Of a stretch of 64,000 bases of DNA, positions 36,140-47,802 are shown in pieces; position 1 is the first letter of the stretch, and each line of letters begins with the position of its first letter. The position numbers were made by a program, and so were the translations under genes. Source of the stretch: Promerops cafer (taxonomy: Eukaryota > Chordata > Aves > Passeriformes > Nectariniidae); NCBI GenBank assembly GCA_013398275.1, contig VZSE01011451.1:107097-171096 (forward strand). The letters run 5' to 3'. A model generated the notes under the pieces. It had not been told where the DNA came from, made no database searches, and saw only the letters and a program-made list of their open reading frames with translations.

Positions 36140-36566
36140 AGGGAACGGAGGGAAGGGGCTGGAGCACCAGGAGAGGCTGAGGGAGCTGGAAAAGGGGCTC
36201 AGCCTGGAGAAAAGGAGGCTCAGGGGGGACCTTGTGGCTCTGCACAACTCCCTGACAGGAGGGGACAGCCAGGGGGGTCGGGCTCTGCTCCCAGGGAACA
36301 GGGACAGGAGGAGAGGAAAGGGCCTCAAGTTGCACCAGGGGAGGTTTAGATTGGATATTAGGGAAAAATTCTTAATGGAAAGGGTTGTCAAACCCTAGAA
36401 CAGCTGCCCAGGGAAGTGGTGGAGTCCCCATCCCTGGAGGGATTTAAAAGCCCTGTGGATGTGGCCCTTGGGGACATGGCTCAGTGGTGGCCTTGGCAGT
36501 GCTGGGGGATGGTTGGACTCAATGATCTTAAAGGTGGTTTCCAACCTAAATAATTTTATGATTCCA
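36140..36566 (+). mobile_element. CR1 LINE, Y/E-like, long copy
   Basis: Runs from 'gaaggggctggagcaccagg' to 'ttttatgattccacc'. It shares most of its length with 11115-11766, 52764-53158 and 56996-57535. Some 3' bases around 'aacagctgcccag' are well kept. Confidence 0.95.
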
Positions 36567-36589
36567 CCTACAGAGATGGATAGTTGGGC

Positions 36590-36608
36590 TTTTTTTTTTT
36601 TTTTTTTT
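36590..36608. repeat. Poly(T) run of 19
   Basis: Lies 23 bases beyond the end of a + strand CR1 copy. CR1 does not use a poly(A) tail, so it is probably unrelated. Confidence 0.85.
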
Positions 36609-36698
36609 ATTTCCCTTATTCTAATTAGTTTTCCATTTACATAAACCTCCAGAGTCTACTTCCCTCTTTCAGCAATGAGTTCCATGAAGAACTGGCAG

Positions 36699-36845
36699 GA
36701 TCGTAGAATATCCTGAGTTGGAAGGAACCCACAAGGATCATCGTGCCCAACTCCTGGCCCTGCACAGGACATCCCACCAGTCCCATTCCGTGCCTGAGAT
36801 TGAGATGATCTCGGATCAGACGAGCCCTTCTGAGCCCCGGCACAT
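36699..36845 (-). mobile_element. CR1 LINE, C/F-like
   Basis: 'cgtagaatatcctgagttgg' and 'ccaactcctggccctgcaca' show the same subfamily as 2599-2673 and 22921-23144. The upstream limit is blurred. Confidence 0.82.
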
Positions 36846-37875
36846 TTTTGCAGCACCCTGGTTCCTGACAGTGCTTTTGCCTTGATTTGCACTGCCCAAA
36901 CCAGTCACCCACATCCAAACAACACCTCTCTGGTGATGATTCCCAGAGTATGGATCCAGCATCTGGATCCTGTGGGGTCCTAGTAGGTCAAACAAGTCCT
37001 GTGCCTCAGTTTCTCCTGTGTTTTGACTGCAAATGCTCTGGATCTGGGGCTATTTCTGCTTGGATGCACAGAAAACACTGGATGTTGGATTACATCACGG
37101 GTTTCCCAGGAAGCAGGGGCAGCCAGTGGGGTTTAATTCTCCCATTAACAGCCCCTAAAACTTCCAGACACCTGGCAAAGGGCAGCTCTGCTTGCGGAGC
37201 CTGACAAATCCAGCGCCTCTGGGCCCTGCGTCCCACGTCCCTGCTGGGAAATAAAATGGGTCAGGGCCAGTTCTCCGAGGGCAAAGCAGCATGGCACAGC
37301 TCACATCCATATGGACAAACTCTCCCATCCTCCAAAGCAGGCTGGCACGGAGCCTGCTGGAAAAACATCCCTGCTAAACCCTCAGGCACGCCCAGATATT
37401 GTCTGGGAGAGGGGTGGTTGGTCTGGGCCTAGCCCGTGTTTGGGATCATGGTGTGGATTTAGTGCCAGGGATGATCCCAGAGGTGGATTCAGCCTCCTGC
37501 CCTTGCCCTGGGTGGTTTGTTTGATGTGGCCCTGGGGAGCTGTGGGCTTTCACACACATATTGTACCTGCCAGGACCCACCACCCGGGCAGCATGGCCAG
37601 GCCAAACAGTGCAGGACCCTAAAATGTGGCGTTGTGGATAACTCTGCTCCAGAGTCCAAGTCTGGGGTTAAATTTGCTGGTACAGACAGACCCTCCCCAC
37701 CTGGATCCATCCTCCCTCTGCCCACAGCTTCCCAGGAAAAATCAGCTGAACGGGCACTCTTGCATCCTGCAAGGCGCTGAAGGTGAAAGTAGCCACGTGT
37801 GGGCAGGGTTTGTTCTCGCTCTGTGTCATCCCAATCCCCAAAGAAATGAAAGACACAAGTATTGTAAAATGGGGA
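36846..37875. other. Unique noncoding sequence
   Basis: No repeat, exon or promoter-like signal recognised. Confidence 0.45.
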
Positions 37876-38190
37876 ATCAGAAAATCCTACAATGGTTTGG
37901 GTTGGAAGGGACATTAAAGATAATTTCATTCCACCCCTATGACACGTGCAGGGACACCTTCCACTATCCCTGGTTGCTCCAAGCCCCATCCAACGTGGCC
38001 TTGAATGTTTCCAGGGATGGAACATCCACAGACTCTCTGGGCAACCTGTGCCAGTGTTTTATCACCCCTATGATAAAAAAATTTCTCCTTTATATTTAAT
38101 ATAAATTGACCTTCTATTAGTTTAAAACCACCATCCCTTGTCCTATCACTACAGGCCCTAATAAAAAGTTTGTCCTCGTCTTGCAGGCCC
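37876..38190 (-). mobile_element. CR1 LINE, J/X-like, diverged
   Basis: The 3' block is clear ('tggtttgggttggaagggac'). The upstream half ('ctattagtttaaaaccacca', 'ctaataaaaagtttgtcctc') is more AT-rich than in J-like copies, suggesting an older member. Confidence 0.9.
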
Positions 38191-38376
38191 CAGGCCTGGA
38201 TCTGTGGCAGAGCTGGAGGGTCTCCAAAACCCTGGCTCTGTTAGGCTGCTCCTGGAGCAGGATGCTGGTGCAGGAGGAGACCAAGTCTCTGCCTCTCCAC
38301 TGCAAACCCCAATTATCTCAGAGGCACGAAACAGGAAGAGAGCAGAGATCCAAAACGTGGCTTTCCATCGGAGCAA

Positions 38377-38640
38377 ATCATGGAATCATTAAGACCTCTG
38401 AGATCATGGAGTCCAACCATCAACCAGCACTGCCGTGTTCACCACTCAGCCATGTCCCCAGGAGCCACATCCACACATTTTAAACACTTCCAGAGGTGGT
38501 GACTCCAGCACTGCCCTGGGCACTCTGTTCCAATGCCTGACCGCCCTTCTGGTGAAGAAATTGTTCCTAATATCTAGCTGAAATCTCTCATGGCACAACT
38601 TGAGGGCATTTCCTCTTGCTCTATCACTTGTTACCTGGAA
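38377..38640 (-). mobile_element. CR1 LINE, D/E-like
   Basis: Has a damaged 3' end (the 'gttggaaa' word is lost) followed by 'gtccaaccatcaaccagcac' and, further up, 'ggcacaacttgagggcattt'. Confidence 0.92.
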
Positions 38641-39398
38641 CATTCCTTTCTCCTGTTGTCAAACCCAGGTAAAACCAGGCTTGAGTCTCAGCCTTGACCA
38701 CCCAGCTATTTATCATCTACAGTGCTGTAAAATAGATTTTTCTTTCAACAGTTTTAACAGTAGGAACCTTTACACTAAACCAGGCTTCACCCAACTTCAA
38801 CTTGCACCACAAATGCATTCCTGGAGGAATTAAATTATTAAATCCCATAGAAATGTGATGGGGGGAAAAAGTTAAAGTTAATTTATCTGCAGAACGACCC
38901 ACTTTGCTTGGGGTCTTTCCAAAATGATGATATGAATCTCCCTAATGCCAAGAGATTTAGAGGTTTAGTGAGGATTTGGCTTTATAGAATGAAATCATAC
39001 AATGGAAGGGATGCTGAAGGATCAGCAAGTCCCACTCCTGGCCCTTCACAGGACTACTCCAAGGATCACATCATGTTTTCCTGGAAGTCTGAATCCATGC
39101 CAGCGTGCCTGGAAGAGGAGGGCGAGCAGAGGGCTCTGAGTGTACCCAGAGGGAACAACGACCACTGCCCAGAAATCAAAAACTTCTTCAATTCATAAAA
39201 ATTCCATGTATGCATATTTCCCACACAGAGAAGAATTAGCCACTGGCACAGTTTACCCAGGAACATGGAAAAAGCCTCGTTTCCTGCTGTGTTTAAATGA
39301 AGGTGGACGTCCTTCTGAAACCCCCTCCTTGGGCTTGGCTGAGGGTACTTGAAGTGGCCATTTTTGACTCAAAGCCTCAGAGCCAGCTGATCCCAGAT
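38641..39398. other. Unique noncoding sequence with a CR1 scrap
   Basis: Unremarkable apart from the diverged fragment at 38983-39070. Confidence 0.45.
38983..39070 (-). mobile_element. Probable CR1 LINE fragment, C/F-like
   Basis: 'tatagaatgaaatcatacaa' then 'gcaagtcccactcctggccc' fits a diverged reversed terminus of this subfamily with a small deletion. Confidence 0.6.
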
Positions 39399-39627
39399 AT
39401 CACAGAATCACAGAATTGTTTAGGTGGAAAAAGACCTCCAAGATCATGGTGTCCAACCATTCCTTCAGCACCACCATATTCACCACCAAACCCTGTTCCC
39501 AAGTGCCACATGCACATGTTTTTGAACACTTCCAAGAGATGGTGACTCCATCACTTCCCTGGGCAGCCTGTTCCAATGCCTTTCACCTTTCAGTGAAGAC
39601 TTTTTCCCCTAACATCCAATCTCTGGA
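39399..39627 (-). mobile_element. CR1 LINE, D/E-like
   Basis: Two reversed tail units ('atcacagaatcacagaat') and the 'gtgtccaaccattccttcag' and 'cttccctgggcagcctgttc' blocks. Confidence 0.93.
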
Positions 39628-39763
39628 TCTTAGGCTCCTCCTGATCCCCTGAGGGTGGCTGGCCTGGCTCAACTTTATGTGCTTTGAGTTTGTTGTGTTC
39701 CTTCTCACTAAATAACTCTGTGCACGGATCATCCACTGCTTGTTCTACAAGGCTGCAAGCAGA

Positions 39764-39837
39764 ATCCATGGCAGGGGGTGGAATGAGATGAGCTTTAAGG
39801 TCCCTTCCAACCCAAACCATTCTATAATTCCATGATT
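39764..39837 (+). mobile_element. CR1 LINE 3' end, J-like
   Basis: Short, clean terminus: 'ccatggcagggggtggaatg' through 'caaaccattctataattcc'. Confidence 0.88.
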
Positions 39838-40788
39838 TCTCTGTGTCCTTCATCACACAACTTCTCGTTCACATCCTCTGTGGCTCTGCAACGAGAGCTT
39901 CCCCTGTGTGAGTGCTCCAGCTTTGCTCCCGTGCCCTGGCTCCTCAACACATCTGAAAGGCTCCGAGTCAGTCCTGAGGGGACATTCATCATTGCAGCTT
40001 TCACATTTGTGTTTTTAACCTCCTTGAAGGCTTCCCAAGGATAGCCAGCCACCTTTTAGGTGCACGAAGCAGATGAAAAAACCCACCAAATTAGCACTCA
40101 GTGCATTTAGCGGACTGGCAAGTATTTGATCTGATCCTCAGGTTGGAAAGGGTTGGATTTCCTTGTGCAGAAGCCAGACAGCATCTCCTCCTTCCAAACC
40201 AAATTTCAGCCTCCAGCACCACCCCCTCACAGGCTGTGGTTTCAGGGGATGTTTCCAAGAGCTGGGAGCACGTGCCTGCCCCGCGTTAGGGGAGCACACA
40301 CAGGGCAACATGGAAATTGCACAAATTCCCTTAGTTCTGAGAGGAGGGGCTAGAAAAGCTCCAGTGCATCCTGGCAAGATGTTAGGAATCCAAACCTGGA
40401 ACAGCAGCAGCTGCAAGGAGCTGAGGGACAGACTAACAGCCCGTGCAGGCAGGCCCCGGGTGCTTTCTGCACGCAATCTTTTCCTGGCAGTGAAGTGCTG
40501 TCAACCCTAAAGTGCTGGAAGTACAAAAGGAGGTGGGAAGTGTCCCCAAAGACAGCCAGGAAGTCGGGCAAGGAGATGTTTCTAAAGCAGAGGGCATTGC
40601 CCTGTGAGCATTGCAAACCCATGGACTCCTAAGTGATGGGATGGATAACCCCAAGCTACCTCAAAACCTGCTGAAAATTCCTGTGTTTTCCTCCAATCCA
40701 GCTGTGACAGAGGGAGGGTTATAAGCCAGGGGACTGGAAGAGATCATTTTTTTGATGTTTCATTTTGGGTGTTGCTCCTTTCTCCCAA
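39838..40788. other. Unique noncoding sequence
   Basis: No repeat family recognised. A minus-strand frame at 40138-40476 (112 codons) has no recognisable domain. Confidence 0.45.
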
Positions 40789-40985
40789 GTAACCAGTGAC
40801 AGAACAAGAGGAAATGGCCGGGCTGAGCCAGGGGAGGTGTATGTTGGATATTTGGAATAATTTCTTCACAGAAAAGGTTGTCAACTCTGGCACAGTTGCC
40901 CAGGAGAGTGGTGGAATCAGCACCCCTGGAGGGATCTAAAAGAAGTGTGGATGTGGTGCCTGGGGACAGGGAATAGGGAATGGTT
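40789..40985 (+). mobile_element. CR1 LINE, D/E-like, lacking its 3' end
   Basis: Runs from 'agaggaaatggccgggctga' to the 'tgtggatgtggtgcctggggac' block, then fades before the usual 'ttggactcaatgatctt' terminus, which is not found. Confidence 0.85.
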
Positions 40986-41052
40986 CTGTTGGCAGCGAGT
41001 GGGGGATCTGCCTCGGGGGGAGAACCCAGAAAGGAAATTATTCTATGGGTTG

Positions 41053-41128
41053 GTATAGAACTATAGAATAGTTCAGGCTGGAAAAATCCTCCAAGACTGA
41101 GTCCAGGTGTTAACCCAGCACTGCCAAG
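41053..41128 (-). mobile_element. CR1 LINE 3' fragment, D/E-like
   Basis: 'tatagaactatagaatagtt' tail followed by 'aggctggaaaaatcct' and 'acccagcactgccaagg'. Confidence 0.8.
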
Positions 41129-41392
41129 GAGGTAGGAACTGTCCTGGTGAGGCTTTGGCCATCCCAGGGTGTGGGCAAAAAAGCCATTTGACCCCTGGGT
41201 TCAAAGTAGAACCCTTGGGATCAACCTATGCCAGGTTTCCTTGCCATGATCCAACACAGGGACACCTTGACCCCCAGGGTCAAGGCATAGGAGTCTCCTT
41301 GCTGGTGGCTCCAAGACACAGGATGCTTCCAGCTGCTGCCCCAAACTCCCCCTATTATCACCCCAGCTGATCAGTTTGGGATGATCTGGAAA

Positions 41393-41458
41393 GAGACCAC
41401 AGAGCCATGGAAAAGTTTGCGTGGGAAGGGAACTTTAAAGGTCACCTTGCCCAACCCT
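41393..41458 (-). mobile_element. Possible CR1 LINE 3' fragment
   Basis: 'gtgggaagggaactttaaag' and 'caccttgcccaaccc' resemble a worn J-like terminus. Too short for a firm call. Confidence 0.5.
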
Positions 41459-43888
41459 CTCCTCTGGACTTGCCTCTGAACTCTGCCCAGTCCAGCCTGG
41501 ACCCACCCTGGGTGTGCCAGGAACACCAGAAAGAGGGGCCACGTTCCAGCAAGGGCTCCAAGAACAGAGGGGATTGAGCTGGTCTGGAGACACTCCTGAT
41601 CCCCCTCCTTGCTCCACTTCCAGGCTACATTTTCCACCTTGTGATCAGTCCACACTGGGTTTTCCTTTGTGTTTCCTGCTGTTTCTAAGCCAAGCCCCTG
41701 CACCTTGGCACAGTGAGTCCACCAGGTCCATGTGCCCAACTCCACCTGCTCCACACCTCGCTCCTCAAAGCCAGCCAGGCTTATCTGACATCTCTCTGCT
41801 CCCCTCTCTACATGCAGGGCATGGCAGCCCCAAGGCCAGGTCTGGAGGCCAACCTAAGCCTTGTGGGGGCAGCAGAAATAATCCCGTTAATGTGAATTCC
41901 CAATAAATCAGGTCTTTGTGCAAGATTTCCCATCTCTAACCAGTAATTCCAGTTTAATTTGTAATACAAATGCTTTTTGCAGCACAGCACATGCCAGCTC
42001 CTGCAAGAAGAGCAAAAAGAGCAGCAGCAGCTTCTGGGAAAGCACCTGGTTTCCCCTGGGATGGGGCATGTACTGGTGACTCCACTTTGGAGCAGGGCTG
42101 GAACCTCCTGCTCTTTGTTCTGAGTGAGTCAGAACTTGTGCAAATCTTTTGCATTTCCACCTCTCTCTCCTGCTGAAGCTCTGCTCATCCTGAGCTCCTG
42201 GAGCACATGGACTTTCTCAGGAAAAAAATACATTTCCCAAGCTAAGATCCTTAGAAAAATGAGATACTTGATGAAAAGCTATCCCTTTGCCTTCCCTCCC
42301 AATTATTTTTTAAGTACTATAGGCATGAAATAAAAGATTTTTTATTAAAATGTCAGCAGGCAAACAAAAAAAACCTGATGAGATATTCCACAGCAAAGCC
42401 AAAATCAACTCTGAAAAATGACTCAAGCAGAAGGGTTAACCCCCAGCCTGTAATTTCTTTCCCAGGGAGACAGCAAATCCTCTCGAGTTCTCTCTACAGA
42501 GGGACTCCTGCAAAGTCTGGCATTATTTGATTTTATTGTTTTCTGAGTAATAACAGCCCTTCTCTAAGGCTGGGGACTGGATTTGTCCTTATAAAATGAC
42601 CTTTTTGTAGCCTACAAGTAGTGAGAAAAGGACAAACTGGCAGAAAACGGATGAGATCTGTGGCTTTCTGCTGGTGGAAAGTCAGGTTTTATCCACCCTC
42701 AGCTCTGAGCCACTCCAGAGATAAGAGTGTGGTGATCTCTGTTATCCCTTGGGATCTGCCATTTCCAGAGCTCCTGGAAACCACGTCCACGAGGTGGGTT
42801 TTTTTTCCTGCAGTGGTTGAGCAATCCCTCCTCACTGTTTGGAGCAGGTGGAGCCCTTTCCCACGGTCAGTTTTCCTACAGATGCCCTCAGCCTTCCTGC
42901 TCTTCTTGTGACATCATTCCCTCTCCTGAAATGACACCCATCCTGTGCAAAACCAATGTTTTCTCTCCAAGAGCAGAAGGAATCATGATATGCTGGAACA
43001 TCCAAGTGCTGCTGTTCAGGTTAATCTACCCAAAGTCTTTCCAATCCTGCAAAGTCCCTGCCAGAAGATCAGCGAGAAGTTTTATTCCTCGTTCCCCTGA
43101 TTGGATTTTATCTTTTCTGGTCAACTGCTTCTTCATCTCCACTAAGAAAAGTCCTGGGAACAACTCTCTGTCTGCTTGAAAGGTGCAGAAGCAAAGGAAA
43201 ATGGCCAAATACTGAAAAAGGAGGATAAATTGCTTCCTTGGGTAGATCAGAGCACGCTGGTCTGCACAAAACCCACCCCTCCACACAGAGCTGAAGTGAG
43301 GAGCTGCTGTGAATCTTCACTTTCAAACCCACATTTTCCATGGAGCTACAAGGAGAGGGAATGAGTCAGATGACAGAAACGGAGTGAGGAAGCATGAAGA
43401 CCCATCCCAAGCAAACCATCTAGGCCTGAAATGTCAGGCAGATCCTTCCTGGAGGAATCAATCAGACCAGTCTTTCTTCCAGCGTGCACATGAGTGAGCG
43501 AGTACCTCAATTACGGCTCTGTGTTCCACTGCACATTGACCTTAAGAGCTCAGTGCTTTACAGGAATGAGATTAATTCAATTAACACACCAGGGGCTTCC
43601 AGCCAGGCTCAAACTGACCTGCTGACAGCGGGCATTGGAAGTAGCACAGGGCACTGCAGTTCAAATGTCCCATCTTCCCCTGCTTTCCATCTGCAGCCAA
43701 GAAAAAGAGACATCAGTGACACCACGAAGGTGGGGATTGTTTGAAAAACATCCCAATGGTTTGGGGTTTTGTAGCAGTTTCAAAGGCAAGGCACTGAGAA
43801 AGGCCTGAGCACATCCACTTCTTGATAGGATCTGACCTTGTTCATGATGTTTGGCCAGACTGGGAAAATTGTGACCAGCAACCTGATA
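41459..43888. other. Unique noncoding sequence
   Basis: About 2.4 kb with no recognised mobile element. 42230-42400 and 42500-42620 are AT-rich. No exon with paired splice sites stands out. Confidence 0.45.
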
Positions 43889-44245
43889 TCCTAAAATCCT
43901 GGAATGGTTTGGGTTGGAAGGGACATTAAAGATCATCTCATTCCACTCCCTGCCATGGGCAGGGACACCTTCCACTACCCCAGGTTGCTCCAAGCCCTGT
44001 CCAACCTGGCCTTGGACACTTCCAGAGATCCAGGGGCAGCCCCAGCTTCTCTGGGCACCCTGTGCCAGGGCCTCCCCACCCTCACAGTGGGGAATTTCTT
44101 CCTAAAATCTCACTGAAATCTCCCCTCTGTCGGTTTAAAACAATTCCCCCTTGTCCTGTCGCTCTCTGCCCATGTAAAAAGTCTCTCCCTCTTTTCTATA
44201 AGCCCCTTCTAAGTACTGAATTGAGGTCTCCCCAGAGCCTTCTCT
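43889..44245 (-). mobile_element. CR1 LINE, J/X-like, long copy
   Basis: Well preserved from 'aatcctggaatggtttgggt' to 'gcccatgtaaaaagtctctc' and 'gaggtctccccagagccttc'. Confidence 0.95.
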
Positions 44246-44536
44246 TCCCAAGCTGCTCTGCCATCAGCTATTCTGTTTTCCTCTCAACTGTGTGAATTCC
44301 AGCACTTCTTCTGGGAAGAGGGAGGGAGACCTTGCCCTCCACAAACAAAGTCACTTGAGCACCACAGCATCTGCACAAGGGACATTTTCTCTCTCCCCAT
44401 CCTATCAAAGGATGACTTGAGGGGAGAAGCAGCGTTAATCCTAACCTGGAATACCAAATTCCACCTCATTCTAAACCAAGTTTTTTAAAAATCCCCAAGT
44501 CTGTGTGAAGGTGTGTTTTTCTTCTCGAGGTGAGAA

Positions 44537-44762
44537 AAGAATCAAAGAATCATGGGATTGTTAAGGTTGGAAAAGACCTTTAAGATCAACAAGTCCAACC
44601 ATCAACCCCACACCACCACTGTGTCCTCAAGGTCCACATCCACAAATTTTTTGATCTCTTCCAGGGATGGCGACTCCACCACTTCCCTGAGCAGTCTGTT
44701 CCAGTGTTTGGCAACCTCTTCTTTGAAAAATTTTTTCCTAATATCCAATCTAGATCTCTCCT
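44537..44762 (-). mobile_element. CR1 LINE, D/E-like
   Basis: Starts 'aagaatcaaagaatcatggg' and carries 'caagtccaaccatcaacccc' and 'ctaatatccaatctagatct'. Confidence 0.93.
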
Positions 44763-45227
44763 AATGGAGAAAGTCAAACTGGAAGGTCCAAAACTTTTGG
44801 AACACCAGTGATGCCACCAGCTCTGGCAAAGCACTGGCTATGTCCCACTTCTCCAGCCAAGACATGGATGATGCTGCATCCTGGGACAGAATTTGGTGGC
44901 TTTTATGGTGTTCGTGTGAGTGGTCATCAACACTGTGCACCTCCACCTCTGCACAGCATCCCACTGGCTGTGCAGCAGTGCTGAAAGCAAGAGAAGGAGA
45001 GATCCCAGAAAGCACCGAGGGAACTCAGGGAGAGTGGGAATTGCTGAGGTGTGGGTGAGCTGAATGCCCAGACGGATGGGCAGAAGGGGTTAAAAACAGG
45101 CAAGCTTTGGAAACTGGGGGCTGGTTCCCAGTGCTTTTGCTCCGTGGATAGCAAGGGAGCACGCCTGGAGAAGCGGGGGCACCGACAGCTCTCCTCCTTC
45201 TCCAGGGTATCTCAGAGCTGCAGGGGG

Positions 45228-45243
45228 AAAAAAAAAAAAAAAA
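45228..45243. repeat. Poly(A) run of 16
   Basis: Follows 'gcaggggg'. No retroposed transcript could be recognised upstream. Confidence 0.85.
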
Positions 45244-45308
45244 GGAGAAAAACCATCCAGCAACTGAAATTAGAAACTTAACAATGAACACGCTCCACAT
45301 ACAACTTG

Positions 45309-45334
45309 CCCGTCTCTGTCGTCATGGAGACGGG
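45309..45334. promoter_or_regulatory. Perfect 8-base hairpin resembling an RFX X-box
   Basis: CCCGTCTC at 45309-45316 and GAGACGGG at 45327-45334 are perfect complements around a ten-base loop. The inner part reads GTCGTCATGGAGAC, a partial match to the X-box palindrome bound by RFX proteins. Function is a guess. Confidence 0.25.
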
Positions 45335-45545
45335 TACAAATCTGTGTCAGCTGCAATCCGCTCTCCAGTCCCGAAAATTTAAACGAAAAAGGAGGGAGCG
45401 CGGGCTGGGAGGCGGGAAGAGGGAATTCCTCTGCCCTGCTTGGCTTTGATGTGCATCACGTTTAAAGGCACAGGGGATTATCCAAGCCCGGTGCTGGAAT
45501 GAAGCGGTGGCCGTGGAGCAGCTGAGGTGTGCTGGCCACGATTGC

Positions 45546-45942
45546 CTCCAGCAGAGCATCTTCCCAGCTTCCAGGACAGCATCTTCCCATGTTCCAGCAG
45601 AGCATCTCCCCAAATTCCAGCAGAGCATCTTCCCAGCTTCCAGGACAGCATCTCCCCATGTTCCAGCAGAGCATCTCCCCAAATTCCAGCAGAGCATCTT
45701 CCCAGCTTCCAGGACAGCATCTCCCCATGTTCCAGCAGAGCATCTCCCCAAATTCCAGGGCATCATCTCCCCAGCTTCCAGGACATCATCTTCCCGGATT
45801 CCAGCAGAGCATCTCCCCAGCTTCCAGGACAGCATCTCCCCAGATTCCAGAAGAGCATCTCCCCAGATTCCAGAACATTATCTCCCCAAATTCCAGGACA
45901 TCATCTCCCCACGTTCCAGCAGAGCATCTCCCCAGCCTCCAG
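45546..45942. repeat. Minisatellite: 17 units of 23 bases with a 69-base higher-order period
   Basis: Unit starts fall every 23 bases without a single indel: 45546, 45569, 45592 and so on to 45914, with a six-base partial unit at 45937. The core is TTCCAG, then a variable part (CAGAG or GACAG), then CATCTYCCCA. Unit variants recur in threes between about 45569 and 45752, giving a 69-base superunit present nearly three times. After 45753 the order breaks down and units differ more. No frame on either strand has a stop across the array, so frames of 80-263 codons occur in all six, but flanking sequence gives no evidence of coding use. Confidence 0.97.
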
Positions 45943-46378
45943 AGGGGCTGCATGGAAACGCCCCGGAGCCCAGGATGAACCCAACCCCACGGCATTCCCG
46001 GGAGGATACAGACCATCAGCAGCACCCTGCAGGCAGCAAGATGAGGCAGCATCCCAGAGGGGATGGAAGGACTGGGATGAGAGCTGGGAAAAGAGCATCC
46101 CAGGGGTCAGTGGAGGTGTTCAGTGGGAAAACACCCAGCAAGGGGGTTGGTGGTGTCTTCAGGGCAAAAAGGGAAGAGTCAGACAGAAATTCCTGCTGCT
46201 GGCATGGCAGGAGGGAAGATAAAGAAGGAAGAAGAAAGATGGGACCAGAGATTTGTTTGTGCTGGGTTCAGAGGTCCCAGCTGGGATTTGGGGCATGAAC
46301 ACCCTCCATGTTAGGTGGCTATACAGAAAAATCATGGAAAATGGTCCTTTCAGCTAGGAAAGAGCAAAGCCAGGGGAC
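45943..46378. other. Unique noncoding sequence after the minisatellite
   Basis: GC-rich. The open frames here are continuations of those through the array. Nothing else recognised. Confidence 0.5.
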
Positions 46379-46570
46379 ACAGGATGGTAAAGGTTGGAAA
46401 GGAGCACCAGTAGGGTCATCCAGTCTCACCTCCCTGCTCCAGCAGGGTCATCCCAGAGCACAGGGCACAGGATTGTGTCCAGATGGTTCTGGAATATCTG
46501 GAGACTCCACACCCTCTCTGGGCAGCCTGTTCCAGTGCTCAGTCACTGCACGGGAAAGTTCTTCCTGAAG
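46379..46570 (-). mobile_element. CR1 LINE, older Y-like copy
   Basis: Shares 'tctggagactccacaccctc' and 'gttccagtgctcagtcactg' with 13734-14194, so both belong to the same older subfamily. Confidence 0.87.
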
Positions 46571-47802
46571 GGAATGAAGACACTCCACAGACCTTCCTGG
46601 AGAAATTCTCTTCCATCTTGGCAACTCAGCCCCCACGTCTGACAATTCCTAGGATTTGGGTCAGTTTTTGTATGACTGGAGGGAGTTATTGGCCAGAAAT
46701 TCAGGAAAATGGAGCAAAAGCAACCTAATTTCCTCCTGCATTCGTTTCCTGCTCCACCATGTTCCCACTAATATTAAAGGGAGATTTAGGATGGATAGGA
46801 TGGAGAAGTGAGAAGCAACCCAACAAGGGAAGACTCTTGGGAAACTGTCCCTTGGGCAAGGATGCAAAACAGAAATACACCTCACAGTAACTGCAGTGAC
46901 AGAGAGACCAGAAATTCCAAATTCAATAATCTCTTCTATGAAGTAAGCCTTATTCCAACAAGGGTGGAGCCACCTTGCTCACTGTGAGGCACTGTTCAAT
47001 ACGTTACCACTGGATTAAGATCTAAACTGTGCATGGAGGATTTGTTGAAATGATCTCATTTGCTGCAAAGCAATTAATTAGAGATACATTCCCAACCAGG
47101 TATGTTTTTAATGTTATCTGGAGAATCAGGCTAAAAAAAAAAAAGAAAAGTTTAAAATTAGCTAAATCCATAAATTAAACACATCAGTGTAACTCCTTTT
47201 TCTAGAACACAGTGGTTCTGCTTTTCCTTTTTGAGAAAAACCCTGCAGAAGGCATTTCTGATAAATTTTGGATTTCCCCCATCAGTGAAGTGCAGCTGAA
47301 ACCAGAACTTAGACTGGAAGGAGAGAATCAACAGGAGCACTTGTTGAACAGAGCTCCATCAACACCCCACCCTGACTAATTAGCAGGGCTCTCCTCGTTA
47401 TGTGCACTGCAGTAACTCCCCAATTAATTTGTTCGTATTTGCAGAGCCATTGCAAGAGGCAAAGCATTAAATATGGATGCTAAATAAAAGGGAATGAATA
47501 GCAGGCACCACTTGGCTCTCCAGGTTTCCAGGCCCCATCAGCGAGGACGTTCGCTCCCTGCCCAGAGCAGGATCCTTAACCAAGGCCCCTAAGTGTGTTA
47601 TTAATTTTTCAGCAGCATCTACCAGACATAATGAAGACACAGTTACTCTGGGCATGAGGACTCTCCCCAGAAGAGCTTTAAAATCTCCAGCCTTTTGGCT
47701 GGAAGGGTCCGTGCTGCTCTGCATCCCAGCCTGAGCATGGGCCAGGCAGGGAGAAAGTGGCCCCTTCACAGCCAGGAGTGCTCCTGATGCTCATTTTTGT
47801 GT
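46571..47802. other. Unique noncoding sequence with AT-rich parts
   Basis: 46900-47180 is AT-rich with an A run near 47133. 47380-47500 has the non-repetitive, TAAT-rich texture of a conserved element. No gene recognised. Confidence 0.45.

Larger units (their letters stand above)
44763..45545. other. Unique sequence before the minisatellite
   Basis: Holds an A run at 45228-45243, an 8-base hairpin at 45309-45334 and a short CpG patch at 45385-45415. No gene recognised. Confidence 0.5.

Noticed and set aside
45546..45942. Direct repeats resembling a CRISPR array
   Set aside because: Units are contiguous with no unique spacers, and the genome is avian.
45507..46298. Open frame of 263 codons with periodic repeats
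   Set aside because: The frame exists because the 23-base minisatellite has no stop in any frame. All other frames are equally open and the flanks carry no coding signal.
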